Both the position numbers and the translations under genes were made by a program. From positions 1,178,001 through 1,242,000 of the forward strand of contig NZ_JAJOMX010000001.1 in NCBI RefSeq assembly GCF_024699925.1: a stretch of 64,000 nt of DNA, written 5' to 3'. The notes beneath the pieces were generated by a model. That model ran no database searches, was not told the origin of the DNA, and saw only the letters and a list, made by a program, of their open reading frames with translations. Origin of the DNA: Mesorhizobium sp. J428 (GTDB lineage Bacteria; Pseudomonadota; Alphaproteobacteria; Rhizobiales; Rhizobiaceae). Within the stretch, counting starts at the first letter, position 1. Each line of letters begins with the position of its first letter. Shown here one piece after another: positions 16,492 through 25,201 of this stretch.

Positions 16492-17220
16492 TCAGCGGAA
16501 GCGCTCGGCAAACGCGACGCTGTTGATCAAGGCCGCCAGCTCCTTGCGGGCGGCGAAGGACGTCTCCGGCGCGGTCGACAGGAAGGCCTTCACGGCCCGC
16601 ACGGTCGCGGCCGAATTCTTCGCCAGCTGGGTGACGATCCGTTCCGTTTCCGCCTCCAGGGCATCGGCCCCGGTGACGACGCCGATCAGGCTGAGCTCCT
16701 TGGCCTCCGCCGCCTCCACCGCGTCGCGTGTTAGCACGAGCCGCGCCAGCGCAGCACGCGGAATGCGGTCGGCGAGCGCATTCATCACCAGCGTCGGCGC
16801 GATATCATGGTTCATCTCAGGCACCTGGAAGCGGGCTGTGTCAGCCGCCACCACGACGTCGGCGAGCGCCGCGATGGCGCAGCCTACGCCATTGGCGCGG
16901 CCGCGCACCTGAGCCACGACGGGCACAGGAATCTCCCGCAAGACCTGGTAGAAATCGAGCACGGGATCCGAGATCAGCCGCCGCAGATCGAGCGCCGTCG
17001 CCCGTGTCCCCGCCGCCGGCGTCGCCGCGCTGCGCCCGGTGCAGAAGTCCGCGCCCGCAGCCTTGACCAGCACCACACGCGTTTCGGTATCGAGCGCGCG
17101 CAAAGCTGTCGTAATCGCCTCCGCCATCGCCGGCGTCAACGCATTGCCCTGTTCGGGGCGGTTCAGCTCGATCTCGAGGACGTGGTCGTCGCGCCGGGTA
17201 ATGATGACTTCGTTCGTCAA
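16492..17220 (-). CDS. Enoyl-CoA hydratase/isomerase family protein
   Basis: This crotonase-fold protein of about 242 residues has LEIELNRPEQGNALTPAM at the N-terminus, the oxyanion-hole region GADFCTGR, and VVAQVRGRANGVGCAIAALADVV. The two oxyanion positions look intact; the usual catalytic Glu pair is not clearly present, so hydratase, isomerase and hydrolase activities all remain possible. The start is a TTG at 17220 that forms a TTGA overlap with the stop of the Mo-hydroxylase gene and follows GAAGGAGAGG; no ATG is available nearby, and the longer frame upstream is a shadow of that gene. Overlap means it is translated with the molybdenum enzyme in a two-gene leftward operon. Confidence 0.85.
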   Translation of the reverse strand: MTNEVIITRRDDHVLEIELNRPEQGNALTPAMAEAITTALRALDTETRVVLVKAAGADFCTGRSAATPAAGTRATALDLRRLISDPVLDFYQVLREIPVPVVAQVRGRANGVGCAIAALADVVVAADTARFQVPEMNHDIAPTLVMNALADRIPRAALARLVLTRDAVEAAEAKELSLIGVVTGADALEAETERIVTQLAKNSAATVRAVKAFLSTAPETSFAARKELAALINSVAFAERFR

Positions 17221-19590
17221 TGGTCCTCTCCTTCGCTTTGTGTCCGCCCTGCCCGCGCGTCCTGGATCGCCTGCCAGATCCGCATCGGCGTCGCCGGCAT
17301 CTCGACATGGCGAACACCGAGATGGGCCAGTGCGTCGAGCACGGCGTTGATTGTGACGCCCAGCGCCGGCGTGGTGCCGCCTTCGCCGCCCGGCCGGAAG
17401 CCCATCGGGTGGTTCACGGACGGCACCTCGCTTAGGTCGGTCTCGAAGCTTGGGAAGTCGCTGGCGCGCGCCAGCGCATAATCCATCATCGTGGCCGACA
17501 GCGCCTGTCCGGTGTCGTCGTCGAAGCGCGACCATTCCAGCAGCGCCTGGCCGGCCCCTTGGACGATGCCGCCATGCGTCTGGCCATGCACGATCATCGG
17601 GTTGAGCGCACGCCCGACGTCGTCAACCGAGGTATAGCGCTCGATCACCCATTCGCCGGTCTCCGGATCGATCTCGATCTCGCAAACCGCCGCCCCGTAG
17701 GGAAAGGCGAGGCCCGGCGTAACGGCATCGGCGGCGGCGCGGAACGGCCCGCGCAGCGCCTCGGGCAAGCCGCTGCCGTCCTCTCCATGGCGAGCGAGTT
17801 CGAACAGGGTCGCTACCCGGTTCGTGCCGGTCACATGAAAGAGGCCATCCGCAAATGCGATTTCTTCCAGCGGCCGCCCCGATATCGCCGCGAGCACCGA
17901 CCGCGCACGCAGTATGATCACGTCCGAGGCCTGCTGGAACACGATCGAGGCGAAGCGCAGCGACCGGCCGGAATGCGAGCCGCCGCCAGCGGTCACGAAA
18001 TCGGTGTCGCCGGTTCGGATGCGCACAGTCTCGGGTGGGACTCCGAGCAGGCCGCCGACCAGCTGTGAAAAGGCAGTTTCGTGGCCCTGGCCGGTGTCCT
18101 GCGTTCCAACGATGACGTCGACCGATTCAGCGCTGCCGTCGATGGCGATCTCGGCGCGCTCGTGCGGAATACCGCTGGTGCCCTCGATATAGTTGCCGAA
18201 CCCGATGCCGCGGCAGCGTCCGCGCGTGCGCGCCTCTGCCCGGCGTTCCTCGAACCCGTTCCAGTCGGCAAGATCGAGAGCCCGCTGCATGACCGCTTCG
18301 TAAGCACCGTTGTCGTAGGTCACGCCGAACGGGTTCCGGTAGGGCTGGTCCCGCGCCGGGATCATATTGCGGCGGCGCAGATCGATCCGGTCGAAGCCAT
18401 GTTCGCGCGCCGCCAGGTCGATCATCCGTTCGATGGCGTACATCGCCTCCGGGCGGCCGGCGCTGCGGTAGGGAATTGTCGGCGGCGTATTGGTCATCAC
18501 CGCCCGCGCAACGACCGATGCGGCCGGGACGCGGTAGAGGCTGGTCATCAGCTGCGCGCCCTTATTGAGCGGCACGTATGAGACGGTGTGAGCGCCGACA
18601 TTGGCCGTGTTGGTCGAGCGGAACGCGAGGAAATTTCCCTCCGCGTCCAGCGCCAGCTCCGCCTCTATTTCGAGGTCGCGACCCTGGTAGTCCGAGAGAA
18701 ACGATTCGGTGCGTTCGGCGATGTGCTTCACCGGCCGCCCGATCTGCCGCGCAGCGAGCGCAAGCACGACGAACTCCGGATAGAGCGCATTGCGCGTGCC
18801 GAAATTGCCGCCGACGTTCGGCGGCGCCACGACGCGCACCAGCCCCGGGTCCGCGCCGAGCGTCGCCGCCAGTTGGTCCCGCATCATCACAACGCCGACG
18901 CCAGAGGACGCATGGAGTGTGAACTGACCGGTGGCGGGGTCATGTGCGGCGGCCGCGCCGCGCGGCTCCATGTGCGCCGGTGACGCGCTGCACGTGGCCG
19001 GTAAAGGACACCCGGTGCGGCGCTTTGGCGAAGGCGGCTTCGGTCGCCTCCAGATCTCCGATGACAGCTTCTAGAGCGAGGTTGTCGCTCACATGTGTCC
19101 AGAGTTGCGGGCCGCCGTGTCCTGCTGCCTCCGTGGCGCGAACGACCGCATCAAGTTCGTCCCACTCGACGTCGATCAGGTCGATCGCGTCCTTGGCGAT
19201 GTCGACGCTTTCGGCGATCACCGCGGCGAAGGCCTCGCCGACGAAGCGCACCTTGTCGGACGGCAGCGCATGGTGTGGTGTCCGCGCCCGCTCCGACCCG
19301 TCCGTATTGGCCAGAGGAACGTCGGCACCTGCTCCGGACGAGCCGATGTTATGGGGGATCGGCACAATGCCGGCCGATGCGACGTCCTCGCCGGTCAGTA
19401 CGGCCAGGACCCCGGGATGCGCCCTTGCCCCGGTGACATCCAGTTTGACGATGCGCGCATGGGCGTGCGGCGAGCGGACGAATACGGCGTAGGCGGTGTT
19501 CTCGAACGTCAGGTCGTCGGCGAAGCTGCCGGCGCCACGCACCAGGCGATCGTCTTCTGTGCGCCGGATGCCCTCGCCGATCCCCTTCAT
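17217..19590 (-). CDS. Xanthine dehydrogenase family molybdopterin-binding large subunit (frameshifted)
   Basis: This is the molybdenum cofactor subunit of a xanthine dehydrogenase/CO dehydrogenase-type hydroxylase. The N-terminal aldehyde oxidase a/b domain starts MKGIGEGIRRTEDDRLVRGA, with VRSPHAHARI and VRFVGEAFAAVIAES. The central Mo domain has MEPRGAAAAHDPATG, PNVGGNFGTRN, GTQDTGQGHETAFSQ and MVHGQTHGGIVQGAGQALLE. The frame breaks just before MEPRG, at 18969-18980: either one extra base or two missing ones. Corrected, the protein is about 790 residues, normal for the family. The ATG at 19590 follows GGAGGA. The usual FAD and 2Fe-2S subunit genes are not adjacent, so it is an orphan here, followed only by the enoyl-CoA hydratase. 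Sequence error is as likely as a true pseudogene. Confidence 0.85.
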
Positions 19591-19675
19591 CCGATCGTCC
19601 TCCTTTGTCGCCGGCCCCAACGGCCATCACCGGGCTGAGGTCGCCTCTCCTCCTGGCAGCGCAGCCACGACCATA

Positions 19676-19692
19676 TATCAGGGAGGCTTATA
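19676..19692. promoter_or_regulatory. Operator copy 4 (weaker), upstream of the Mo-hydroxylase gene
   Basis: TATCAGG-GAG-GCTTATA has a perfect left arm and 5 of 7 matches in the right arm compared with TATCAGG-N3-CCTGATA. It lies 86 bp upstream of the Mo-hydroxylase start in an otherwise featureless 250-bp gap before the insertion sequence. Confidence 0.45.
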
Positions 19693-19840
19693 TACCATCA
19701 TCAGCGTATTCAATACGCGCACGCCGAAAATCGTCAGATGCGCTCCGCCGGACACCACCAGTCTCTGATCCGTCCGCGAGAGACCCCTTTCTCGGCTACA
19801 AAGACGGGTAGGTCATCGGCAGGTGGGACGTTGTCCGCCC

Positions 19841-19866
19841 TGAACCGCGCCGGGTTGATCGGAGGC
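19841..19866 (+). repeat. Left terminal inverted repeat of the IS3-family element
   Basis: The repeat starts TGAACCGCGCCGGGTT and ends CGGAGGC; it pairs with 21136-21161 at 23 of 26 positions. Confidence 0.85.
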
Positions 19867-19890
19867 TCCAATCCTTGAGAAGGTGGAGCC

Positions 19891-20220
19891 ATGACAAGCA
19901 AGACAACGAACAGGTTTTCTCCCGAGGTCCGTGCCCGCGCGGTGCGGCTGGTTCTGGATCACGAAGGCGAGCACACCTCGCGGTGGGCGGCGGTGTCGTC
20001 GATCGCCGCCAAGATCGGCTGCACGGCGCAGACGTTGCATGAGTGGGTGAAGAAGGCCGAGCGCGATAGCGGCGTTCGCGCCGGTGTGCCTACGGATGTG
20101 GCGACGAAGCTCAAGGCTCTGGAACGCGAGAACCGCGAGCTTCGGCAAGCCAACGAGATCCTGCGCAAGGCGAGCGCGTATTTTGCCCAGGCGGAGCTCG
20201 ACCGCCGGTTCAGGCCATGA
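19891..20220 (+). CDS. IS3-family transposase OrfA
   Basis: This 109-residue DNA-binding protein has a helix-turn-helix ([18 protein letters not shown] to [15 protein letters not shown]) and a C-terminal leucine-zipper-like coiled coil ([21 protein letters not shown], spaced leucines) that in IS3 elements mediates multimerisation. Its stop overlaps the orfB start as ATGA. In this family the active transposase is usually an OrfAB fusion made by -1 frameshifting; the frames are in the right relation, but I see no clear A-rich slippery run at the junction. Confidence 0.92.
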   Translation: MTSKTTNRFSPEVRARAVRLVLDHEGEHTSRWAAVSSIAAKIGCTAQTLHEWVKKAERDSGVRAGVPTDVATKLKALERENRELRQANEILRKASAYFAQAELDRRFRP

Positions 20221-21122
20221 TCGCGTTCATCGACGATCATCGTGGGGCGCATGGGGTCGAGCCGATCTGCAAGGTGCTGCCGATTGCCCCGTCGACCTAC
20301 CATGACCGTGTCGCCAAGCGCGTCGATCCCTCCCGGCTGTCGGTTCGGGCAAGACGGGATGCAGCCTTGAAGGATGAGGTTCGCCGCGTGTTCGAGGCTA
20401 ACTTCCGCGTCTACGGCGTTCGCAAGGTCTGGCGCCAGTTGCAGCGCGAGGGCTTCGATGTTGCCCGCTGCACGGTTGCCCGCCTGATGAAGGCCATGGG
20501 TCTCGAAGGCATCATCCGCGGCAAGCCGCTCCGCACCACGGTGAGCGACAAGGCCGCACCTTGTCCGCTCGATCACGTCAATCGCCAGTTCCATGCCCCG
20601 GCACCGAACATGCTGTGGGTCTCCGACTTCACCTACGTCGCGACCTGGACCGGCTTCGTCTATGTCGCCTTTGTCATCGACACTTATGCGAGAAGGATCG
20701 TCGGCTGGCGGGTGAGCCGGACGGCGCATGCGAGCTTCGTCCTGGACGCTCTGGAACAGGCTCTCCACGATCGGCGGCCAATCCATCGCGGTGGGCTCGT
20801 GCACCATAGTGATAGAGGCAGCCAATACGTCAGCATTCGATACACCGAGCGCCTGGCGGAAGCCGGCGTCGAGCCGTCGGTCGGCAGCGTCGGCGACAGC
20901 TATGACAACGCTCTCGCCGAAACCATCAACGGTCTCTACAAGGCCGAGGTGATCCACCGACGCGGACCATGGCGCTCATTCGAGGCAGTCGAGTTCGCGA
21001 CGTTGGAATGGGTGGACTGGTTCAACAATCGCCGGCTGCTGGAGCCCATCGGCAACATCCCGCCGGCGGAAGCCGAGGAACGCTACTACGCCATGCTGGT
21101 AGAACCAGCCATGGCCGCGTGA
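20217..21122 (+). CDS. IS3-family transposase OrfB (DDE integrase core)
   Basis: This 301-residue catalytic subunit has an HTH_21-type N-terminal region ([27 protein letters not shown]) followed by the rve integrase core with the DDE triad visible in [23 protein letters not shown] and [14 protein letters not shown] (D, D, E about 35 residues apart for the last pair). It ends with [23 protein letters not shown], the usual IS3 OrfB tail. It is full length for the family. Confidence 0.95.
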   Translation: MIAFIDDHRGAHGVEPICKVLPIAPSTYHDRVAKRVDPSRLSVRARRDAALKDEVRRVFEANFRVYGVRKVWRQLQREGFDVARCTVARLMKAMGLEGIIRGKPLRTTVSDKAAPCPLDHVNRQFHAPAPNMLWVSDFTYVATWTGFVYVAFVIDTYARRIVGWRVSRTAHASFVLDALEQALHDRRPIHRGGLVHHSDRGSQYVSIRYTERLAEAGVEPSVGSVGDSYDNALAETINGLYKAEVIHRRGPWRSFEAVEFATLEWVDWFNNRRLLEPIGNIPPAEAEERYYAMLVEPAMAA

Positions 21123-21135
21123 CTCAAACGAAACG

Positions 21136-21161
21136 GCCTCCGGAAAACCCGGCGCGGTTCA
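21136..21161 (-). repeat. Right terminal inverted repeat of the IS3-family element
   Basis: Read on the minus strand it begins TGAACCGCGCCGGGTT and continues to CGGAGGC; the 3-bp CCC flank follows at 21162-21164. Confidence 0.85.
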
Positions 21162-21239
21162 CCCCGAGGTAGAGGGGCATGATCGCATTGGCCCAAGCCA
21201 CTTGTGCAGGAAGGCTCCTTCCGCGACTGGATCGATTTT

Positions 21240-22003
21240 TAGTGAATGCATGCTAACCAAATGAATTGCGATACGCTCACGATGTGAGCTGCTCTGCGTG
21301 TTTGGATCGCTCCGGGTCGGAACTTCGGGGTGGTGAGGCTGAGGGCGGGACGGCCGCCAGGAGCCTTTCATGAGCGATATCGGCGGCTTGTTGCCGATAT
21401 CGCTGTGGGGTCGGACTATGTAGTCTTGACACCATTCCTCCATCTTGGCCCGGGCGTCGTCAAGACTCAGGAACCGGTGGGCGTTCAAGCACTCCGCCTG
21501 GAACTTGCCATTGAACGACTCGATGAATGCGTTATCCGTGGGCTTTCCCGGCCGAGAGAAATCGAACTCGACACCTTCACTCGGCGCTTCGGTCTTCGGC
21601 GGGCAATCGATTCACTGGATCGCTTGCTTGTCCGCCTCACCGTTCCGCAGCTGATGGCCCATCTCGTAAAGGCGATAGATCCGTTTCGGATTGACCACCC
21701 AGCCCTCGCGACGCAGCAGGACATGGACCCGCCGGTAGCCATAGCGCACCCGCATCTGGGCGATCTCCCTGATTCTGGCTTTGAGGTCGGCCTGCTCGCC
21801 GCGCTTCGACCTGTAGTGATAGAGCGACGTATCAATTCGAAACGTCGCACAAGCCCGGCGGATCGACACCTTCCAATCCGCACGGACCTCATCAACGAGC
21901 CGTCGCCGGCAGGCAGGCTTCATAGCGTTCCCCGGACAACATCCTGCAGCATGGCCTTGTCGAGCGGCAGGACGGCGACGATCTTCTCGGCTTCTGGCGG
22001 CAT
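21240..22003 (-). pseudogene. Remnant of a second IS3-type insertion sequence
   Basis: Leftward pieces of IS3 OrfA and OrfB remain. An OrfA tail (ALDKAMLQDVV-like, ending 21921) overlaps an OrfB start at 21923 by ATGA. The OrfB N-terminal part (VSIRRACATFRIDTSLYHYR, then YGYRRVHVLLRREGWVVNPK) is followed, near 21560, by the C-terminal part (FDFSRPGKPTDNAFIESFNG, then ECLNAHRFLSLDDARAKMEE and RPHSDIGNKPPISLM). The central stretch carrying the first two catalytic Asp residues is missing and the two parts are in different frames, so it cannot encode a transposase. It belongs to a different IS3 subgroup than the intact element next to it. Confidence 0.8.
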
Positions 22004-22283
22004 AGTTATGTTGTCCTCTAACTCCTTTAGGGCCGTCAGCAGGGAGAATTATAGTCGGTGAAATCCGATACCGCCCGCCGCCACCTTAGAAAGAACCCGG
22101 CCCAAAGCACTTTTTAGCCCCGCTTTTTGTAATGGCGTTCATCCACCTCGTGTGGGTGCATTGGCTCCGCCAATTACGCCTCCGCCACAACTGTACTTGG
22201 CGCGAGGTCTTACCAGACCAGCGATTCGCAAAGTCCGCGCGGATGTGGCAATCTGTTTCCGTTGCGGCAGCAGGAACATCGTC
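22004..22283. promoter_or_regulatory. Upstream region of clpV, T6SS locus left edge
   Basis: This 280-bp stretch between the IS remnant and clpV has no supported gene. It holds a perfect 6-bp-arm palindrome ATTGGC-TCC-GCCAAT at 22160-22174, a candidate operator. Two T-rich runs (CACTTTTTAG and GCTTTTTG, around 22108-22128) lie to its left. No sigma-54 type -24/-12 pair was found by eye. The promoter position is not determined. Confidence 0.35.
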
Positions 22284-25013
22284 ATGGATGCCAACGTGAC
22301 ACGCAGGTCGTCCCCGGGCGTCAAGCGCAAGGAACTGGTCGGCAAGCTCAATCAGACGTGCATGCTGGCGTTCAGGGCCGCGGCCGATACGGCCAAGATG
22401 CGCGGCAACCCCTATGTCGAGCTCGTCCACTTCATCCAGCAGCTCGTGCTGTCCGACCGTTCCGACGTGCAGATGATCCTCGCCGAGGCGGGCGTGGACG
22501 CCAGCCGGATCGCCGCCGACATCACGCGGGCGCTCGACAAGCTGCCGCGTGGTGCAACCTCGATCGAGGAGTTCTCCGACCACATCTTCCACGCCATCCA
22601 GGAGGCGTGGAACCTTGCGCAGCTCGAGTTCGGCGTCGACGAGGTGCGCAGCGCCCACATCCTGCTCGCCGGGCTGAGGACGGCGACGCTCGAAGGCCTG
22701 CTGTCGAAGATCAGCGGCGAATTCGACAAGATCGACGCCGATGCGATGATCGGTCGGCTTGACGACGTGCTCGACGGGTCTCTCGAAGGCCCCGCCGCTG
22801 CAGACGCACCGGAAGTCCAGGCTCCCAGGCGCGGGCCGGGCGCGGACTCGGCGCTGGCTAAATATGCGCAGGATCTGACGCAGAGCGCCCGCGAGAGCAA
22901 GATGGACCCGGTCGTCGGCCGCGATCCGGAGATCCGCCAGATCATCGATATCCTGATGCGCCGGCGGCAGAACAATCCGATCCTCACCGGCGAGGCGGGC
23001 GTCGGCAAGACGGCGGTCGTCGAGGGCTTTGCGATGCGCGTTGCCCGCGGAGACGTGCCGCCGGCGATGCGCAACGTCAGTGTGCGGGCGCTGGACATCG
23101 GGCTGATGCAGGCTGGCGCGAGCGTCAAGGGCGAGTTCGAGAAGCGGCTGAAGGCGGTGATCGACGAGGTGCAATCGTCGGACACACCGATCATCCTGTT
23201 CATCGACGAGGCGCATACGCTCATCGGAGCCGGCGGGGCGGCGGGCACGGGCGACGCCGCCAACCTGCTCAAGCCGGCGCTCGCGCGCGGCGAACTCCGG
23301 ACCATCGCTGCAACGACCTGGGCCGAGTACAAACAGCATATAGAGAACGATCCTGCGCTGACGCGGCGTTTCCAGGTCGTCAAGGTTGACGAGCCGTCCG
23401 AAGCGACCGCCATCCTGATGCTGAGGGGCGTGGTGAGCAATCTGGAGAAGCACCACAGGGTGCAGGTTCTAGACGAGGCGCTGGTGGCCGCGGTTTCGCT
23501 GTCCCAGCGCTACATACCGGCCCGCCAGTTGCCGGACAAGGCCGTCAGCCTCCTCGACACCGCCTGTGCCCGGGTCGCGGTTTCGCAGCATGCGACGCCG
23601 GCGGAGGTCGAAGATATCGAGCGGCGGCGGCAGGCGCTGGCCGTCGAACAGGAGATCATCGAGCGCGAGGCGGCCATCGGCATCGATGTCGGCGAACGGC
23701 GCGCGCGTGTCGAGGCCGCGCTGGCGGAATCCGAGACGGCGCTGGCGGCCGCAACGGAGCGCTGGAACCGCGAGCGCGCGCTGGTGACGGAGATCCTCGA
23801 CCTTCGCGCCAAGCTGCGCGGCGAAGCCGTCGCGCTGGATGACGTGACCGCGCCGCAGGATGGCGACGCGGTAGCGACCGATGAAGCAACGCAATCCGCC
23901 CCTCCGGACGACATCGCGCCGGACACGGCGGCCGACCTCGCCCGCCTGAGCGAGCTGATGGCGGAGCTCGCGGACGCGCAGGGCGAGGCGCCGCTGGTGC
24001 TGCCCTCCGTCGACCGGAACGCGATCGCCTCTGTCGTGCAGGACTGGACCGGCATACCGACCGGCCGCATGCTGTCGAGCCAGACGGAAAAGGCGTTGAG
24101 GCTCGCCGAGACCCTGTCGACGCGGGTCGTCGGCCAGGACCACGCGATGGAGATGATCGCCAGGCGCGTGCAGACCAGCCGCGCCGGGCTCGGCGCGCCG
24201 GAAAAGCCGGTCGGCGTCTTCCTGCTCTGTGGCCCCTCAGGCGTCGGCAAGACGGAGACTGCGCTTGCGCTCGCCGAGACGCTTTATGGCGGCGAGCAGA
24301 ACCTGATTTCCATCAACATGTCCGAATTCCAGGAAGCGCACACTGTCTCAACGCTCAAGGGGGCGCCGCCCGGCTATGTCGGCTACGGCAAGGGCGGTAT
24401 CCTGACGGAGGCGGTGCGCCGCCGCCCCTATTCGGTGATCCTGCTCGACGAGGTCGAAAAGGCCCATCCGGACGTGCACGAGATCTTCTTCCAGGTGTTC
24501 GACAAGGGCATGATGGATGACAGCGAAGGACGCCGAATCGATTTCAAGAACTCGCTGATCCTGCTTACCTCGAATGTCGGCTCAGACGTGATCATGGCGA
24601 AGACAGACAACGGTCGTCTTCGCACCGGCATCGACGATCTGGACAGCGCACTGCGGGCACCGCTGCTGAAGGTCTTTCCCGCAGCCTTTCTCGGGCGCGT
24701 AGTGACGATTCCCTACTATCCGCTGTCGGACGCGATGATCGAGTCGATCACACGCCACCAGTTCGCCAAGATCGCCCGCCGGCTGCGTGCCAATAACGAT
24801 GCAGAGCTGGTCATCGGCGAAGGAGTGCTCGACCTGATCAAGGCGCGTTGCACGGAGATCGAGTCGGGCGGGCGGATGATCGATGCGATCCTGACAAATA
24901 CGGTACTTCCGGAACTCAGCCGTGGCGTGCTGAACCGCTCGCTGGAAGGCAGCGCGTTCTCCAGGGTGATGATCGAAGCCTCCGATTCCGGATTCACTTA
25001 TTCATTTGTTTGA
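22284..25013 (+). CDS. tssH: T6SS AAA+ ATPase ClpV (TssH)
   Basis: ClpV is the cytoplasmic unfoldase that disassembles the contracted TssBC sheath. The 909-residue product has a Clp-N repeat domain (residues about 20-165), a first AAA module with Walker A GEAGVGKT (236-243) and Walker B ILFIDEAH, a coiled-coil middle domain (about 440-510), and a second AAA module with Walker A GPSGVGKT (650-657) and LLDEVEKAHPDVHE. The short N-terminal extension before KRKELVGKLNQ, and the ClpV-type IPTGRMLSSQ segment, set it apart from general ClpB. The ATG at 22284 matches the family start; no strong ribosome site is visible. It stands 188 bp upstream of the main tss operon. Confidence 0.95.
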   Translation: MDANVTRRSSPGVKRKELVGKLNQTCMLAFRAAADTAKMRGNPYVELVHFIQQLVLSDRSDVQMILAEAGVDASRIAADITRALDKLPRGATSIEEFSDHIFHAIQEAWNLAQLEFGVDEVRSAHILLAGLRTATLEGLLSKISGEFDKIDADAMIGRLDDVLDGSLEGPAAADAPEVQAPRRGPGADSALAKYAQDLTQSARESKMDPVVGRDPEIRQIIDILMRRRQNNPILTGEAGVGKTAVVEGFAMRVARGDVPPAMRNVSVRALDIGLMQAGASVKGEFEKRLKAVIDEVQSSDTPIILFIDEAHTLIGAGGAAGTGDAANLLKPALARGELRTIAATTWAEYKQHIENDPALTRRFQVVKVDEPSEATAILMLRGVVSNLEKHHRVQVLDEALVAAVSLSQRYIPARQLPDKAVSLLDTACARVAVSQHATPAEVEDIERRRQALAVEQEIIEREAAIGIDVGERRARVEAALAESETALAAATERWNRERALVTEILDLRAKLRGEAVALDDVTAPQDGDAVATDEATQSAPPDDIAPDTAADLARLSELMAELADAQGEAPLVLPSVDRNAIASVVQDWTGIPTGRMLSSQTEKALRLAETLSTRVVGQDHAMEMIARRVQTSRAGLGAPEKPVGVFLLCGPSGVGKTETALALAETLYGGEQNLISINMSEFQEAHTVSTLKGAPPGYVGYGKGGILTEAVRRRPYSVILLDEVEKAHPDVHEIFFQVFDKGMMDDSEGRRIDFKNSLILLTSNVGSDVIMAKTDNGRLRTGIDDLDSALRAPLLKVFPAAFLGRVVTIPYYPLSDAMIESITRHQFAKIARRLRANNDAELVIGEGVLDLIKARCTEIESGGRMIDAILTNTVLPELSRGVLNRSLEGSAFSRVMIEASDSGFTYSFV

Positions 25014-25201
25014 AGTCGACTGTTTCCCCGGGGGTGAGATCGAGACAGACTCGCGCTGAACTCTATTTTGGATCAACTGGTTACTGGTCTATTGACCACT
25101 TTGACTGAAACGCGGTCTCCTACTTCCCTTAGGGTAGGTGCAGGAGGTATGATCGCGCAGTTGTTCTCTGATGCTGCAACTCGTCGGCAACGGAGGTTGC
25201 G
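25014..25201 (+). promoter_or_regulatory. Gap before tssA, probable main T6SS operon promoter
   Basis: This 188-bp region is AT-richer than its neighbours and holds an inverted repeat TGGTC-TATT-GACCA at 25085-25098. The tssA ribosome site (ACGGAGG) lies at the right end. No assured -35/-10 pair is claimed. Confidence 0.3.

Larger units (their letters stand above)
19841..21161 (+). mobile_element. Complete IS3-family insertion sequence
   Basis: A 1321-bp element is bounded by imperfect inverted repeats: both ends begin TGAACCGCGCCGGGTT, then three mismatches, then CGGAGGC (23 of 26 positions match). CCC flanks it on both sides (19838-19840 and 21162-21164), consistent with a 3-bp target duplication. 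It carries overlapping orfA and orfB in the -1 relation typical of the family. Both reading frames are intact, so the element looks capable of transposition. It inserted between the catabolic block and the T6SS block. Confidence 0.88.

Noticed and set aside
22004..22283. Sigma-54 promoter before clpV
   Set aside because: I looked for a TGGCAC-N5-TTGC pattern; TGGCGCG near 22199 is not followed by a matching -12 element.
22152..22283. Longer ClpV start at 22152
   Set aside because: The added 44 residues include CFRCGSRNIV and do not resemble ClpV; family sequence starts at the ATG 22284.
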